Positions 36,801 to 47,286 of a stretch of DNA of 64,000 nucleotides are shown one piece after another. The DNA lies in assembly GCA_900074885.1 (NCBI GenBank), contig FJUW01000042.1, positions 586,015-650,014 of the forward strand. The letters are read 5' to 3'. The position numbers were made by a program, and so were the translations under genes. Source of the DNA: Rhynchosporium graminicola (taxonomy: Eukaryota > Ascomycota > Leotiomycetes > Helotiales > Ploettnerulaceae). Under the pieces are notes generated by a model. The model ran no database searches. It was not told the origin of the DNA and saw nothing but the letters and a program-made list of their open reading frames with translations. The first letter of the stretch is position 1; every line of letters starts with the position of its first letter.

Positions 36801-38400
36801 TAACGCCTTAGAAGTCGCTGACCTATCGCTAGTCTTTTCCATAGTATAGTAAGTACTTAACGCTAATCGCATTACGCTATTACTCTAAGCTTTATAGAAA
36901 TAAGCTCTCTCTACTACTCCTAGAAAACTAACTATAGAAAAAGATCTTCTACTCTATAAAAGAAAACTAATTATACCTAATATCTTATACCTTCGCATAC
37001 TACTTATACGCGAAGTATACGACCGATTAGAGACTACCTATCTAAGTGCAAAAAAGACCTTATAACTACTAGTATTATAATACTAGTAGTACGGAATCGC
37101 TTTAACTATTAACTAGTACTACCGTAACTATTATACTTACTAACGAATTCAAGTGCCGCGTGATAAGAAACCGGGCCTCCTCTAACCTCTACCTATACTG
37201 TCATATCTATAAGAGTATATTATAGTCAACTACTATAGCTTTAACCGCGATAAACATAGCTACAATAACGTTCTCGTATTTATTAACTATTTCAGTAAAT
37301 AAGTAATTAGTATTCTATACCGAAAGACCTCCGATACGCGCGACCTTATAAAGCTTTACTTATACTACGTATACTACTATTTCGGAGCTCTATTAATAAT
37401 TACCTCTAATAGAGAGCCTTAATTCGTTTCCCGTTTTTAGACTATAGTTATTATAATTCTTAGCACTAAAAGATAGCTTTCTGCAGTAGACTACCTGTAA
37501 ATAGATAGCTAAATAGAGATCTATAACTAATATCTCTAACGCAGATTATAACCTTTTATCTCTTACTATTAAGATAACTAGTCGGAATTCTTACCTATTA
37601 TAGACTACGCCTAGATAACTCTCCCTCACGAATCCCTTAGAGGTCTCTTACCCTTTAAAGTCGTTCATAGATATATACCCCGCGTTAATTAGAATTAGAA
37701 AGACCTACCTGACTCTACTATACCTACTAATAAGTTAAATACTTAGTAAGCTCTAGATTACGCTAATCGCCTGCGCGATACCTAGACTACCGCTTAATCT
37801 AGCTTCTAACGTGTATAAGCTAAGATATCCTAATCCTATAATCGCTTATACTATAAAGTCGACTTTACTACAGACGACCTTATCTAGCTAGATATACGCT
37901 ACTTTATAAGTACTTAACCTAGTAAAAAACTCGACTTCCTAACTAATAGACCTTTCCGTATAATTAAAAAGGTCGGAAGCTCTTATCGCCTAGAGCTCCC
38001 TACTAGTATAAAAGTACATAACGTATTCCCTGCTACTAAGCTACAGAAGTATCTAAACGACCCCTTACTAAGATAAACCTCACTACTGCTACTACTTATT
38101 AATATTACTAGTAATAATAAATAGGAGATCGAAGATATACTTACGTACCGCAAGTAGCGCAATAGCCTCTTATACCGAGTTTCCTAGTTAAATCAAGACG
38201 TCGATCTCATATAGTATAACGCTACAGATATCAAATACACTCCCGCTAAGCTATAATAATTGCACCTTAATAACCTAACGTAAGCTAGACCTCCTACTAG
38301 ACTACCTAATTAGCTAAAAGCTTTCTACGATAGAATTAATAATTACAACTACTTTAATAGCAATAAGGAGATAGACTAACGCTCGAGGGCGAGCTTTTTT
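33878..38400 (+). pseudogene. Pol of element B: protease, RT, RNase H, integrase, chromodomain
   Basis: The protease active site DSGA is at 34,039-34,050 (context LLDSGANRYYF). RT starts near 35,480 with GFIEPS and FIKKANRSLRFYIDF; the catalytic YLDD is intact at 35,863-35,874 (YLDDILIYS). RNase H runs near 36,300-36,670 and ends LLADALSRR. The integrase core lies near 37,200-37,700, followed by SYRLELPTSIKVHNVFPATK near 37,980-38,040. The chromodomain near 38,109-38,290 reads EIEDILTYRK, LLYRVS.LNQDVDLI.YNA. Stops remain in all domains, so it is inactive, but damage is lighter than in family A. Confidence 0.85.
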
Positions 38401-38415
38401 CGGAGAGGGGAGTAG

Positions 38416-38650
38416 TATAACGACTAGTTAGGTTTAGAGGTCTCTCCCTATTAGTAGAAACACTTACTACTAAGCGAGATTACACGAGTAGAATTTAGGG
38501 GCCCCTTTTCATATATATACTTCTATTCTCTCTCTACTTCTTCACTCCTTAGTTATAGATTCTCAAGTGATTCTTACTACTTTATATTCATAGTAATATA
38601 AGGTCTTATTACTCAGGTAGTTTTGAGACCTTTCTAGAGCAAGCGTCACA
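38416..38650 (+). repeat. Family-B 3' LTR
   Basis: 235 bp, starting TATAACGACTAG and ending AGCGTCACA (native CA end). It is preceded by the purine tract CGGAGAGGGGAGTAG and followed by AATAT. Confidence 0.9.
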
Positions 38651-38655
38651 AATAT

Positions 38656-40120
38656 GCTAAAAGGGTGCAGAGTACTAGGTTCTCGTCTAGTTTTTAAGAC
38701 TAAGAGAGATATAGATAGTAAAATCGATAAATATAAGGTCAGATTTATAGTCTAAGGTTATACGTAACGATTTAGTTACGATTACGATTAGATATATACC
38801 GGAGTCTATAAATCTTCTACTTAGAAGATAAGCTTAGTAGTTGCGGCGGAGTACGACTTAGAAGTCGAATAGTTTAATATAGTAATAGCATTCTTATATA
38901 GTGAAGCCGATACCCTGATATATATTAAATTGCCGCTATTTTATAGATAATATAGGCGTAGACTTATAGATGATAAATATATACTCTTACTAAAGGCTCT
39001 ATACGGTCTGAAGTAGTCTCTATATCTCTAGTAAGAGATACTACATAAGGAGTTCGGTATTATCGACTTTATACTTTTATAAACTAATAATTACGTATAT
39101 ATCAACTGAGAAACTAGAATAATTATCGTTACTTATATCGACGATTTTCTAGTTATCTTAAAGGCTAGAATAGCTCTTAAAGAGCTTAAGAAGAAGATTC
39201 TTATTATATTCGATATTCTACTAGCTAGATTAGCTAAATACTTCCTTAGTGTTAGAATTATACGTGATAGAGAGAAGAAGACGATTTCTCTTTACTAAGA
39301 TATATATATCGATAAGATATTAGATCGATTTGGAATAACTAACTGTAAGAGCGCTGATACGCCTTTTACTACTAGTTCAGAGGTTTCTATAGTTAAATTC
39401 AAGGGAGTAGCTACTCTATAAGAAATCAAGCTATATTAATAGCTTTATAGTAGTCTATAGTACCTAGCTTATACTCGCTAGGATATACTATACTACTATT
39501 CTATATTATTATAATTTCTAATAAATCTATTACCTTAATACCTTGCGAGCGCTAAGAGAGTACTTATATACCTATAAGGTACGAAGTACGATGCTACGAC
39601 TTATAGAGGAGACGTTACTAATAAAGAAAAGATAAAATTAAGAGGTTTCTATAACTCTGATTAAGCTAGTAACCGAATTAATAGAGTATTATATACTAGA
39701 GTCTGTTTCTTCCTTGCAAGAGGTATTTTCTTAGCTATTTTAAAGCGATAGACTACTATAGCTCTTGCCTCTACGGAAGCAGAGTATATAGCTATATGCG
39801 CCTTTACTAGAGAAGCTTCATAGATACGCTAAGTACTAAAGGAGCTAGGCTATAATAAGCCAGACTCTAGGAGTATAGAGATATAGTACGATAATCAGGG
39901 AGCTTTATCTCTATCGGAGAACCCTGAATTATACTAACGTACTAAGTATATTGATATCAAATTTTATTACTTTCGCTAGGAGGTCGCTAGAGGTTATTTA
40001 GACCCTTAGTATATACTCTTAAAAGAGAACGCGGCAGACGGTTTCACTAAACTACTTAGCTTATAAGACCTCAAGGCCTTTATAGTAATACTGAATATAA
40101 CTGTTTTATACCTAGAATAA
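38656..40120 (+). pseudogene. Copia pol fragment: RT and RNase H
   Basis: The Copia-type RT begins GSRLVFKTKRDID and KYKVRFIV.GYTQRF; the YIDD box is intact at 39,134-39,145 (YIDDFLVIL). RNase H near 39,750-40,060 includes IALASTEAEYIAICAFTREA and ENAADGFTKLLS. Several blocks of 20-40 codons read cleanly, with stops mostly at former Gln/Trp codons. The frame ends near 40,120, where a purine-rich AATAAGGGGTATAG marks the end of the internal region. Confidence 0.82.
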
Positions 40121-40125
40121 GGGGT

Positions 40126-40460
40126 ATAGATATTAATTAGAAAGCTGATATATCTTAAAGGAATTACGGAACCTGTGGTTTATCCAGATTCACGTGATAT
40201 CGAGGCATGGTGCTAGTCTCTAGGGGTATCACTATACGTACGTATACGATAGTATAATTGACTAATTACAGGAAACTAGATCACTCGTACCTGTAGAAGT
40301 TACCGACTTCATAGTATCTCTACAGAGGGGTATATTGCGAGGATATAGGTCTTGGTGTGGATCAGGTGACTATAGTCACGTGCATGGTCCGTGCGGATAT
40401 TCCTAGATAATACCTTTAGTTAACTCTCCATAGTAATCAGTACTGCAATGCAACTAATAT
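40126..40460. repeat. Probable Copia 3' LTR
   Basis: Starts just after the purine tract and ends about where the AT-rich texture stops. Candidate ends are GATATTAATTAG on the left and CTAATATCA near 40,451 on the right, roughly inverted. It contains a perfect 14-bp palindrome GTGACTATAGTCAC (40,366-40,379). The boundaries are a guess because no second copy is present. Confidence 0.4.
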
Positions 40461-42006
40461 CATTCACATGATTACTACCTCTATGCCTTACTCTGAAGAT
40501 CAACGTAACCTTGCCATACTAATATTTGTTGTGAGGTGTTGTCTAAATAAGTATCGAGCAATTTGATTAGTGGGCAAGTTAAGGCCGTGCGCGGATTCAT
40601 TTCACTTGCGCGGCCATTTCGCTCTCACCCACTTTTCCCCAAAAGTACCTATACCGAGCCAGACTCTAAGTGGAGAGGTCGACTCCCACTACTCTACTCG
40701 CATTGCGATAGACGAAGAGATACAGTACTCGATCACGTCTGCGCGTGTCGATCGAGGAGGCTGGAGGGAAAAATTGATTAGAAAATGAGAGTCGCTAACG
40801 CAGGCAGTGAGTGGGTGCAGAAATCAAAAGGGCAGAAATCAGGGGCAGAGCCAGGGCAAAAGTGATTAGCCTCGTCAGCATATTGCTGATATAGAGTTCG
40901 GAGTATACTTGTACGAAGTAGTATCTCTGCGACAAGGTGTGCCAGCCAGCCTCCCAAGCCCGTCCCATATTGCGTGGTGCGACGAAGATACAAACACTTA
41001 CGGAGTATACGTCCGCTCCGGGGTCTAGTGCCTACTATGCAAGAGTAAAAAGTTTAATAGTTCTGAATACGCATCCGGACTAGCAATATGTCTTAAAGGA
41101 GTGACGAGTAGATTTCCTAGTAAAGGATAACTTTCTCTAGACTAGAATATTAGATGAACTCCTCGATAAGGCTTAGAAGGAAAGAAAGGGAGACTATTTG
41201 ATACTAGGAAAGCACCTCAAGGACAAGGGCTGGAATCGTAATCTGATAAGGTTCTAATTATAGCCTATCGGATCAGATGAAAATAGGCAGGTTATACTTC
41301 GAAGTAGCATCCTAGAAAGCAGATTATACTTGTGGATAAGGATAACCTCGTCTCCTAGGTATACTTCCATACTATCATACAGCTATATTGGTATACTAAC
41401 AAGTGAGAAGAAAGAAAATCAATAAGAAACCCCTCCTGAAATGAAATATAATGAGATAAATGATAAAGCGAAGATAGTAACATACTCGTATCAAGCGCTT
41501 CTATCTTTTAATAAAAATATAAATTAATTCCGATTAGTAGTTATAAAAGAGTCGCTATGCTATATCATATCTCGGTTTTAGTATGCGGTTAATACCATAT
41601 ACTAAGAGCTCGTGATAATAATACTTGTATGATCATAGGTAGTAAAGTAAAATATAACTAGGTCTATCATTACCTAGTAGCTAGAAGAGCAAATCGCGTC
41701 TATTAGAAACAGGGTAATTCATAATCGATTGAAGGTCTAGAAAGCGACTTTAGCTTATCATATAAGATATTCAAATTCCAGAAGAATATTCTACAGATAA
41801 TATGCGTTTATATTATAGTCTTTATATCGCATCAGCCTTTATTTGAATTCCATTTCCAGGATTTACCGCTAGGGTAGGGGGGAAAGAAATTCAGTTGATT
41901 AAACAAAACTGAAGTTTTCTCAGTTAAATTATCAGATTAAACTGGTAGTAATGACGTACCTTCCCCCCCTTCGCCACCCCCGAGTTTAAACATTAAAATC
42001 TGTGTT
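40461..42006. other. Intergenic transition zone
   Basis: From 40,461 to about 41,040 the DNA has normal GC and no convincing gene; the open frames there are short and overlap each other. An imperfect GC-rich inverted repeat lies at about 40,578-40,620 (GGCCGTGCGCGG against CTTGCGCGGCC). From 41,040 to 41,990 it is AT-rich, with stop-laden remnants I cannot identify. Confidence 0.6.
41876..41970. repeat. Small inverted-repeat (MITE-like) element
   Basis: About 95 bp with ends AGGGGGGAAAG and the near-complement CCTTCCCCCCCT. The interior holds a perfect stem TTCAGTT / AACTGAA (41,890-41,914) and a second imperfect CAGTTAAAT / ATTAAACTG pair. It could fold into a compound hairpin. No target-site duplication is evident. 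Confidence 0.4.
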
Positions 42007-43650
42007 ATGGTAGCCAGCAAGATTTTAGCTTCTAGCAAAATTTGTTTAATCTTTGATAGTCTAGACGAGTTTGAGGGATTTAGAGGCTCTGAAGAGATAA
42101 TCACTTTTATTCAAGATCTGGAAGAGCTTTCCGACGATATCAAAATCTGCGTGTCTAGCAGAGACATCAATCCCCTGTCACCAATTCAAGAGGCCTACCC
42201 ACAGCTGAGAATTTACCTACACGATCTTACAAAAAGCGATACCAAAGATTGGTGCGGGATAGATTAAATGGCCATCAACGTTTCAGAGCTGTGCGTTCTA
42301 CAGACCAAGTTTCATGCGAATGGCTGATACGAAACATCGTTGAAAAGACTGAAGGTATTTTCCTCTGGGCGACACTCATTCTCAGGAGCTCTGCCAAGAG
42401 CTTACCGACGGTGCTACCATATCGGGCCTTGAAAAGACTGTGGAAGACTGTCCAGTAGATCTCGATCTCTTCCTTCGCAGGATTCTTGTTTCTATATCGC
42501 CATAGAACAGAAAGTAGGTTACCGTGAATTTGAAGTTTTGACAATGCTCGGGCAAGAGCTAACATGAGACTTCTCACCTAATCCTTTCTAAAAGACTATG
42601 TGGCAGACCGTGAGTTTGCTATCAAGAAACCTATCGAAAGGACACTTTCCCGGGACGAAATTGACACTCAATTGGCTCAAACCCGAAAGATGCTTGTAGC
42701 GAACTGTAAGAGGCTTGCTCAAGTCGATCGCAAATCCCATGGGCCGCATGCGCCCATTGCCAGTTTCATTCACAGATCTGTCCGCGAGCTCTTTATGCTG
42801 GGTGACGTCGAGCAAGATATGGCCGAGAGCCTTCGAGATTTTGACATTCTGGACGCAGTGTTACAGACACATCTCGCAGGAATCAAATTAGATACCCATG
42901 TCAGGGAAGCCACTGAAAACCTTTGACGACACGACCTTGTATGATATTTGCAACGTAGCCAAAGTTGCAAGACCGAAGTGCAACATTGCCTCATACGAGT
43001 CTCTCGATCTTATGGCAACTGCTCTACTTTGTAAGCATGGTATCTTTGTGGGAACATACCACGATGTTGTCTGGACAGGGGCTTCAAGAGACCTCAGTTC
43101 CTTCTCTTGATTGGACAGTGCAGCCGAAAATGGCTTTATTTCCTACCTCGACTGGACGATGGAAAAAATTCCCGACTCTAGAAACCATCACCGCGTAGTA
43201 AACCAACTCTTGGACAAGTACCTGAATATTTGTATTGGAGATGCACTAGTCTAGGACGAGAAAGGCTCTGTATGGGTAGAAAGCTTGGTACTTGAGAGGC
43301 TTCCGGCAAATACTTCTTCGCCTTGCAGAACACAGCATACTGCGCTCCCTATCTGGCATAAATAATCCGGACTTGAGCTTGGAAGCTTCGGGATCGGGAA
43401 TTCTGGGACGGATCGGCGAGAAATTTCTTTCCGCAATTGATCGAGGGTTTCCTTGGACACGGTGCCGATTGTTCAGCAACTATAGAGCGAACTGATAGCG
43501 ACACCAAGGCCGTAAGATGTTTTAGTCTTTTTGTATGCGAGAGATTTCTACATCGGAATCTTCTCAAACTACAGAACGATAAAACAGCGAGAGTAGTGAC
43601 CATTCAAGATCTTGTGGACGGTTGGGCATCTAAAATTGCTGAAACTCTCT
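42007..43650 (+). pseudogene. Broken NACHT-type NTPase (fungal NLR-like), 5' truncated
   Basis: The translation starts at the Walker B region (KICLIFDSLDEFEG, 42,046-42,087), followed by DIKICVSSRDINPL and an HDLTKSD block; a one-base shift near 42,250 leads into VRDRLNGHQRF and IVEKTEGIFLWATLILRS. Further shifts near 42,390 and in-frame stops near 42,500-42,590 precede FLKDYVADREFAIKKPIERT and IASFIHRSVRELFML (42,760-42,800); another shift near 42,900 continues as TLYDICNVAKVA and HGIFVGTYHDVVW. This order matches STAND NTPases with a NACHT core and the following helical region, as in fungal heterokaryon-incompatibility-type proteins. The Walker A loop and N-terminal domain are absent; upstream is AT-rich debris. 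No repeat domain (WD40, ankyrin) is seen downstream. The 3' limit is approximate. Confidence 0.72.
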
Positions 43651-44890
43651 AAAAGCTCATCGCTCGAAATCAAGCCAGAGAAAGAGAATCACCAAGTATC
43701 GTTCGTCACTTTGTCCTTCCGTGACTACGAAGAAGCATGGGCAGCTGCGAATAAGGCTGGACAGGATGTCAGTTTCGAATGAGAGAGCTGAATTGGGATG
43801 TCTCGCCACCTACAGCAGCTGAGATGAAAGCGGGAAGACTTCAGAAGTGAGCCGCAGAATGGGACATCCCGCGTCCTATCACTGAAAAGACACCAAAATT
43901 CGGCTTTGAGAAATGGTCAGTACTCAATCTCACCCCGGATCTGTTGAAATCTGTTGTCATGCAAGAATCTTTGGTGGAGGCCCCTGAAAAGATGTCGGCT
44001 GCAACTTGGATATGGGATATCTTATCAAAGGACCTCCTGTCATTATCTTGCTCTTCGGTAAGTCAGGGAATGGTTCTTAGGCACTGCGTCCTTATCTGAC
44101 GTGTTGCTAGGTATATATTCTGCGGAGCTCATTGTTCAATTTTGTGCGTACCTGCTCGGTTTGAGCTTGGACTCGGAGTTTTGAATGACAATGAGTCTAA
44201 ACTTGTACTTAGGAAAAAGCAGGCCTTGTCACAGACGTTGAGCCGACATGATGTTGAGAGAGCTTGGGTATCCATCAATTGGGATAGTATGATGTTCTTA
44301 GGATCATCTACGCCTGGTCCGAAGCTGGGGAAATTCGTCTCGAGCGAAGAAGCAAACTAATCAGGTAAGTAAAGTCCTCCAGTATTAACTCGACTTTGAA
44401 GTAGTACTTCAGAAATGTCCTGTGATGATATTGTGACGTCCACTCCGAATTGTAAGATGTCTCGCAAAGTAATACCCTTAAAGTCACACGAATTTTCAAA
44501 AACTTTATAAGAGGCAACAGGTCTTCGCTTTGCCGGAGATGAATTTGCCCAGCCTCGGTCTTGTGACGTAGTACAAAAGTATGGCTTGCCACAGATACAT
44601 TAGAGTTGTTAGAAATTGGCATGGATACAGCTGTCTTAGAAGTACTGTGACTTGGCGTACACTGTATACTTGGCATCTGTACCAAGTGCAGAGTTTTCCG
44701 GACATCTGTCCAGTACTATATATCAATATAATTCTATCAAAAATAACGCCAACAATTGGATTAACTTTTAACGCTTAAGGTCTTAATAAACTCTTTATCT
44801 TGCCAGCTGTCATATGCATAATTACGTCTGTCTACTTAAATTATCAGCATGAAGTTACAGCTAATAATTTCACGTAATCCATGATATCAA
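43651..44890. other. Intergenic region with possible coding remnant
   Basis: A plus-strand open stretch near 43,790-44,055 (e.g. FGFEKWSVLNLTPDLLKSV) meets a plausible intron (GTAAGT at 44,057 to TAG near 44,111, with CTGAC inside). It is then followed by another open stretch to 44,360 (HDVERAWVSINWDSMMFLG), but I could not join them in one frame. It may be the tail of the NACHT pseudogene or a second dead gene. From 44,370 to 44,890 I see only AT-rich spacer and the 3' side of the transcription factor gene. Confidence 0.4.
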
Positions 44891-47286
44891 TCAAGTCAAG
44901 ACTATCTGCGTCCCCCAATCCTTCAACACATCTTCCCAACGACGATCGTTCCGTCCCAAGTCCTGCCTTCTCCAAACCTCGTACACAACTCTCTCCACCT
45001 CCATAACGCTGGCCACATTGTAACACCTCACAGTCTTGAGGTAAAGATCAATTTTCTGCCTTGCAGATACATCATATGCTTCGCAGCCCACGATAAACCC
45101 TGGCCATGGAAATGGTGTATGGCAGATCTTCAGACTCTGCTTGAGCTGTTCCTGAGCGAGCAAATGATCTGCTGCACTTGTGACATAGTGCTGAAGTACG
45201 CGAGGATTGGTATTGCGAATCTGGCGTTGGAAGTGAACGATGAGAGCCTGATATGTTGCAGTGACGAGATGAGCCGCTATCTCCTTGGCTACCGCATCAG
45301 GTGAGTTGGACAAGTCGCCCCCGAACTGGGTCGTGAGACTCAGATTAGCAGGTGCCTTCCATCTAAATATCCGGTCTTCGATTATTTGACACCTGCGGGT
45401 AAATGATGGCGTGAACGAATCCATAGACTCTAGCTGTTTACAAAGTGACGACGTTTGAGCTATCAGGGATAAGAGCGTTGTCGGCATCTGGTAAATTGAC
45501 ACGAACAATGGATCTTCTTCCAGTTCTTCGTTTTCTTCGTCCTCGATATATGCTAACCTCGAGTTGGTGGTGTGAGTCAGAGTGTTCGAAGTTTCTTGAT
45601 TCAGAGCCATCTGGACTAGTGTCGGATCACAGGTGTCATTTGAATTTTCTGTTCCTGCATCATTTTCTTTTAGAGATGTGCTTTCGTGGATAATCTTTAG
45701 GTAAGAGAATATGTGATGCAACTTGGATACCTTAAGCGACTTTACTGGTTTTGGTAGTCCAAAATTCCGTATCAAAGACTCGCTCTCCGCAAGATAAATC
45801 TGAGAATCTTGCATGTCTCCACTGAAGACCTGAAAATGCGTTAGGGTCAGGTCGTGAGAGTATAGGGTGACTTACTCCGATGGTCACCATGCTCAGCATA
45901 CTCATCAGTATCTCCTTGTATTTGCCTCTGGCTGCTTTGGGCAGAGTCCCGTCCAGGGATGATCGCAGGTATTCCTGGGCAGTGGCCTTATGTGCGGCTC
46001 CCTTTCGCTTCCAGTAACGTGCCTCTTCCGAATCTTTGTTATTACCAAAGCTCATGTGGAAAGCGCTGATTGACAGTAGAGCATAAAATAGAGCCATTTT
46101 GGCAAAACTACTTGCTTCTCCATACACGAGAAGCTCTGCCAGGGCGCCCATAGCACAAGGGAGATGTATGGTCTTCCAAGGTGGCTTCTTTATTGGTGAC
46201 ATTGACATAAGTCTAATCACTTGCGACGAATAGTAATCCAGCAGAAGCCGAGCTTCAGGAGGTATTTTAGACATATTAGCTGTGTTTGGCATCTGCATTA
46301 TCGATGGTAAATCAGCAGGTTTTTTATCCGAGCCTATTTGGCTGTTATGGCTGGAGCTGAGTCCTGGATTTTTTTTTAGCTTGAGTCATGTTGAAGTCGA
46401 GATCAACTCACCAGTGATCAAGTCAAACCCTCCGGTGGACTCAATCGTCCCCGAGACAAGATGACCAGCAACTTCGACAATTTCTGCATCATGGCGATCG
46501 AAGCAGGATGGACTAGTGATCATTGGAGCCCAATCTCCAGAGCCATCTCCATTGACAGATCCAAAATTCGAAGGAAATCTTGAGAACGTGATGAGAGCCG
46601 TGTCAAGTGCATCCCATACAGGTAAATCGTCTAGCTCGTCCCAAGTAAACTGGGCCATAGATAAGTCTAAGTCGGGAGGTGAGACGATTTCTGTCTGCTC
46701 GACACGGTCTAGATCTTGATTGATCTCTACCTCCACTGAGGGGGGAGACTCTGATGTTGGTAATGGTGTTGGACGCGACGCAGCTGGAAAGACACTGAAA
46801 GGACCGATCCGAAGAAGTTCATTTGTATCGGTAATCTTGTCCTGCAGCTCCTTCAGAACGCGATCTAAATCAAGGAAGGACGCATCTATGCAGCATTCAT
46901 CCCTCATCTGTACGGCCATTGCCATACGCTCCTCATCTGATGAAGAGTCAACAATCCTTCAAACAATGTCAGAAGTAAAGAATCATACCTGAATATAGTA
47001 CTCGACGACTACTTTGACTCTCTTCAACCTCTTCAGAGACCTGGGTAGCAGACGTTCGCGGTCCTGGCTCTGATGTTCTCGGCGGTACCCATGTATATTT
47101 TCGCGAGTATCCTTCGCAGAGGACCTTGAGTCGAAGGCAATTATGGCACGAAGGCTCCCTCAGATCGCATTTTACATGTCTCTCTCGACAGGTGAGGCAG
47201 CCAGTAAAAGAATGTGTACGCGGACGAGGAGACGCCGTGAATTGTTGGGCTTGCTTTGCACGCGCTTTTGATTTCTTAGGTGGCAT
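44891..47286 (-). CDS. Zn2Cys6 fungal transcription factor (ARCA/ArgRII-like)
   Basis: Predicted 721-residue nuclear regulator with four exons: 47,286-46,989, 46,936-46,412, 46,279-45,876 and 45,829-44,891. Introns are 52, 132 and 46 bp with GT/AG ends; the exons sum to 722 codons with the frame kept. The N-terminus is basic (PPKKSKARAKQ). A Zn2Cys6 binuclear cluster has cysteines at residues 30, 33, 40, 47, 50 and 57. An acidic, Ser/Pro/Thr-rich stretch follows in exon 2. Exons 3-4 hold a long helical region with a C-terminal FPWPGFIVGCEA block (about 650-662), typical of the fungal transcription-factor region in arginine-catabolism regulators such as ArcA and ArgRII. The DNA target and inducer cannot be read from sequence. 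The second intron's acceptor (AACACAG, 46,280) was chosen to keep frame and is the least certain point. Confidence 0.85.

Larger units (their letters stand above)
21517..38650 (+). mobile_element. Ty3/Gypsy chromovirus B, carrying nested A3
   Basis: A second Gypsy family with 235-bp LTRs (21,517-21,751 and 38,416-38,650). Flanking duplication AATAT at 21,512-21,516 and 38,651-38,655. A3 occupies 23,308-33,872, so the element itself is about 6.56 kb. It has a gag-like region before A3; after A3 come protease, RT, RNase H, integrase and a C-terminal chromodomain. It is less damaged than family A: the RT box YLDD is intact and several long blocks read without stops. Confidence 0.88.
16449..40460 (+). 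mobile_element. Ty1/Copia retrotransposon, shattered by nested insertions
   Basis: Host element of the nest. Fragments in order: protease and integrase 16,449-17,947; linker and the start of RT 21,093-21,516; RT and RNase H 38,656-40,120. The domain order protease-integrase-RT-RNase H is that of Copia (Pseudoviridae), not Gypsy. Insertions at 17,948-21,087 (duplication GGAAG) and 21,517-38,650 (duplication AATAT) can be removed with the reading frame restored. The gag end was split off by A2 and would lie left of the window. A 3' LTR probably occupies about 40,126-40,460 but cannot be delimited without the 5' copy. Confidence 0.82.

Noticed and set aside
1..40460. Search for a host gene cargo or biosynthetic cluster inside the AT-rich block
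   Set aside because: Apart from the 652-bp orphan segment, every stretch I could translate belongs to Copia, Gypsy or the non-autonomous element.
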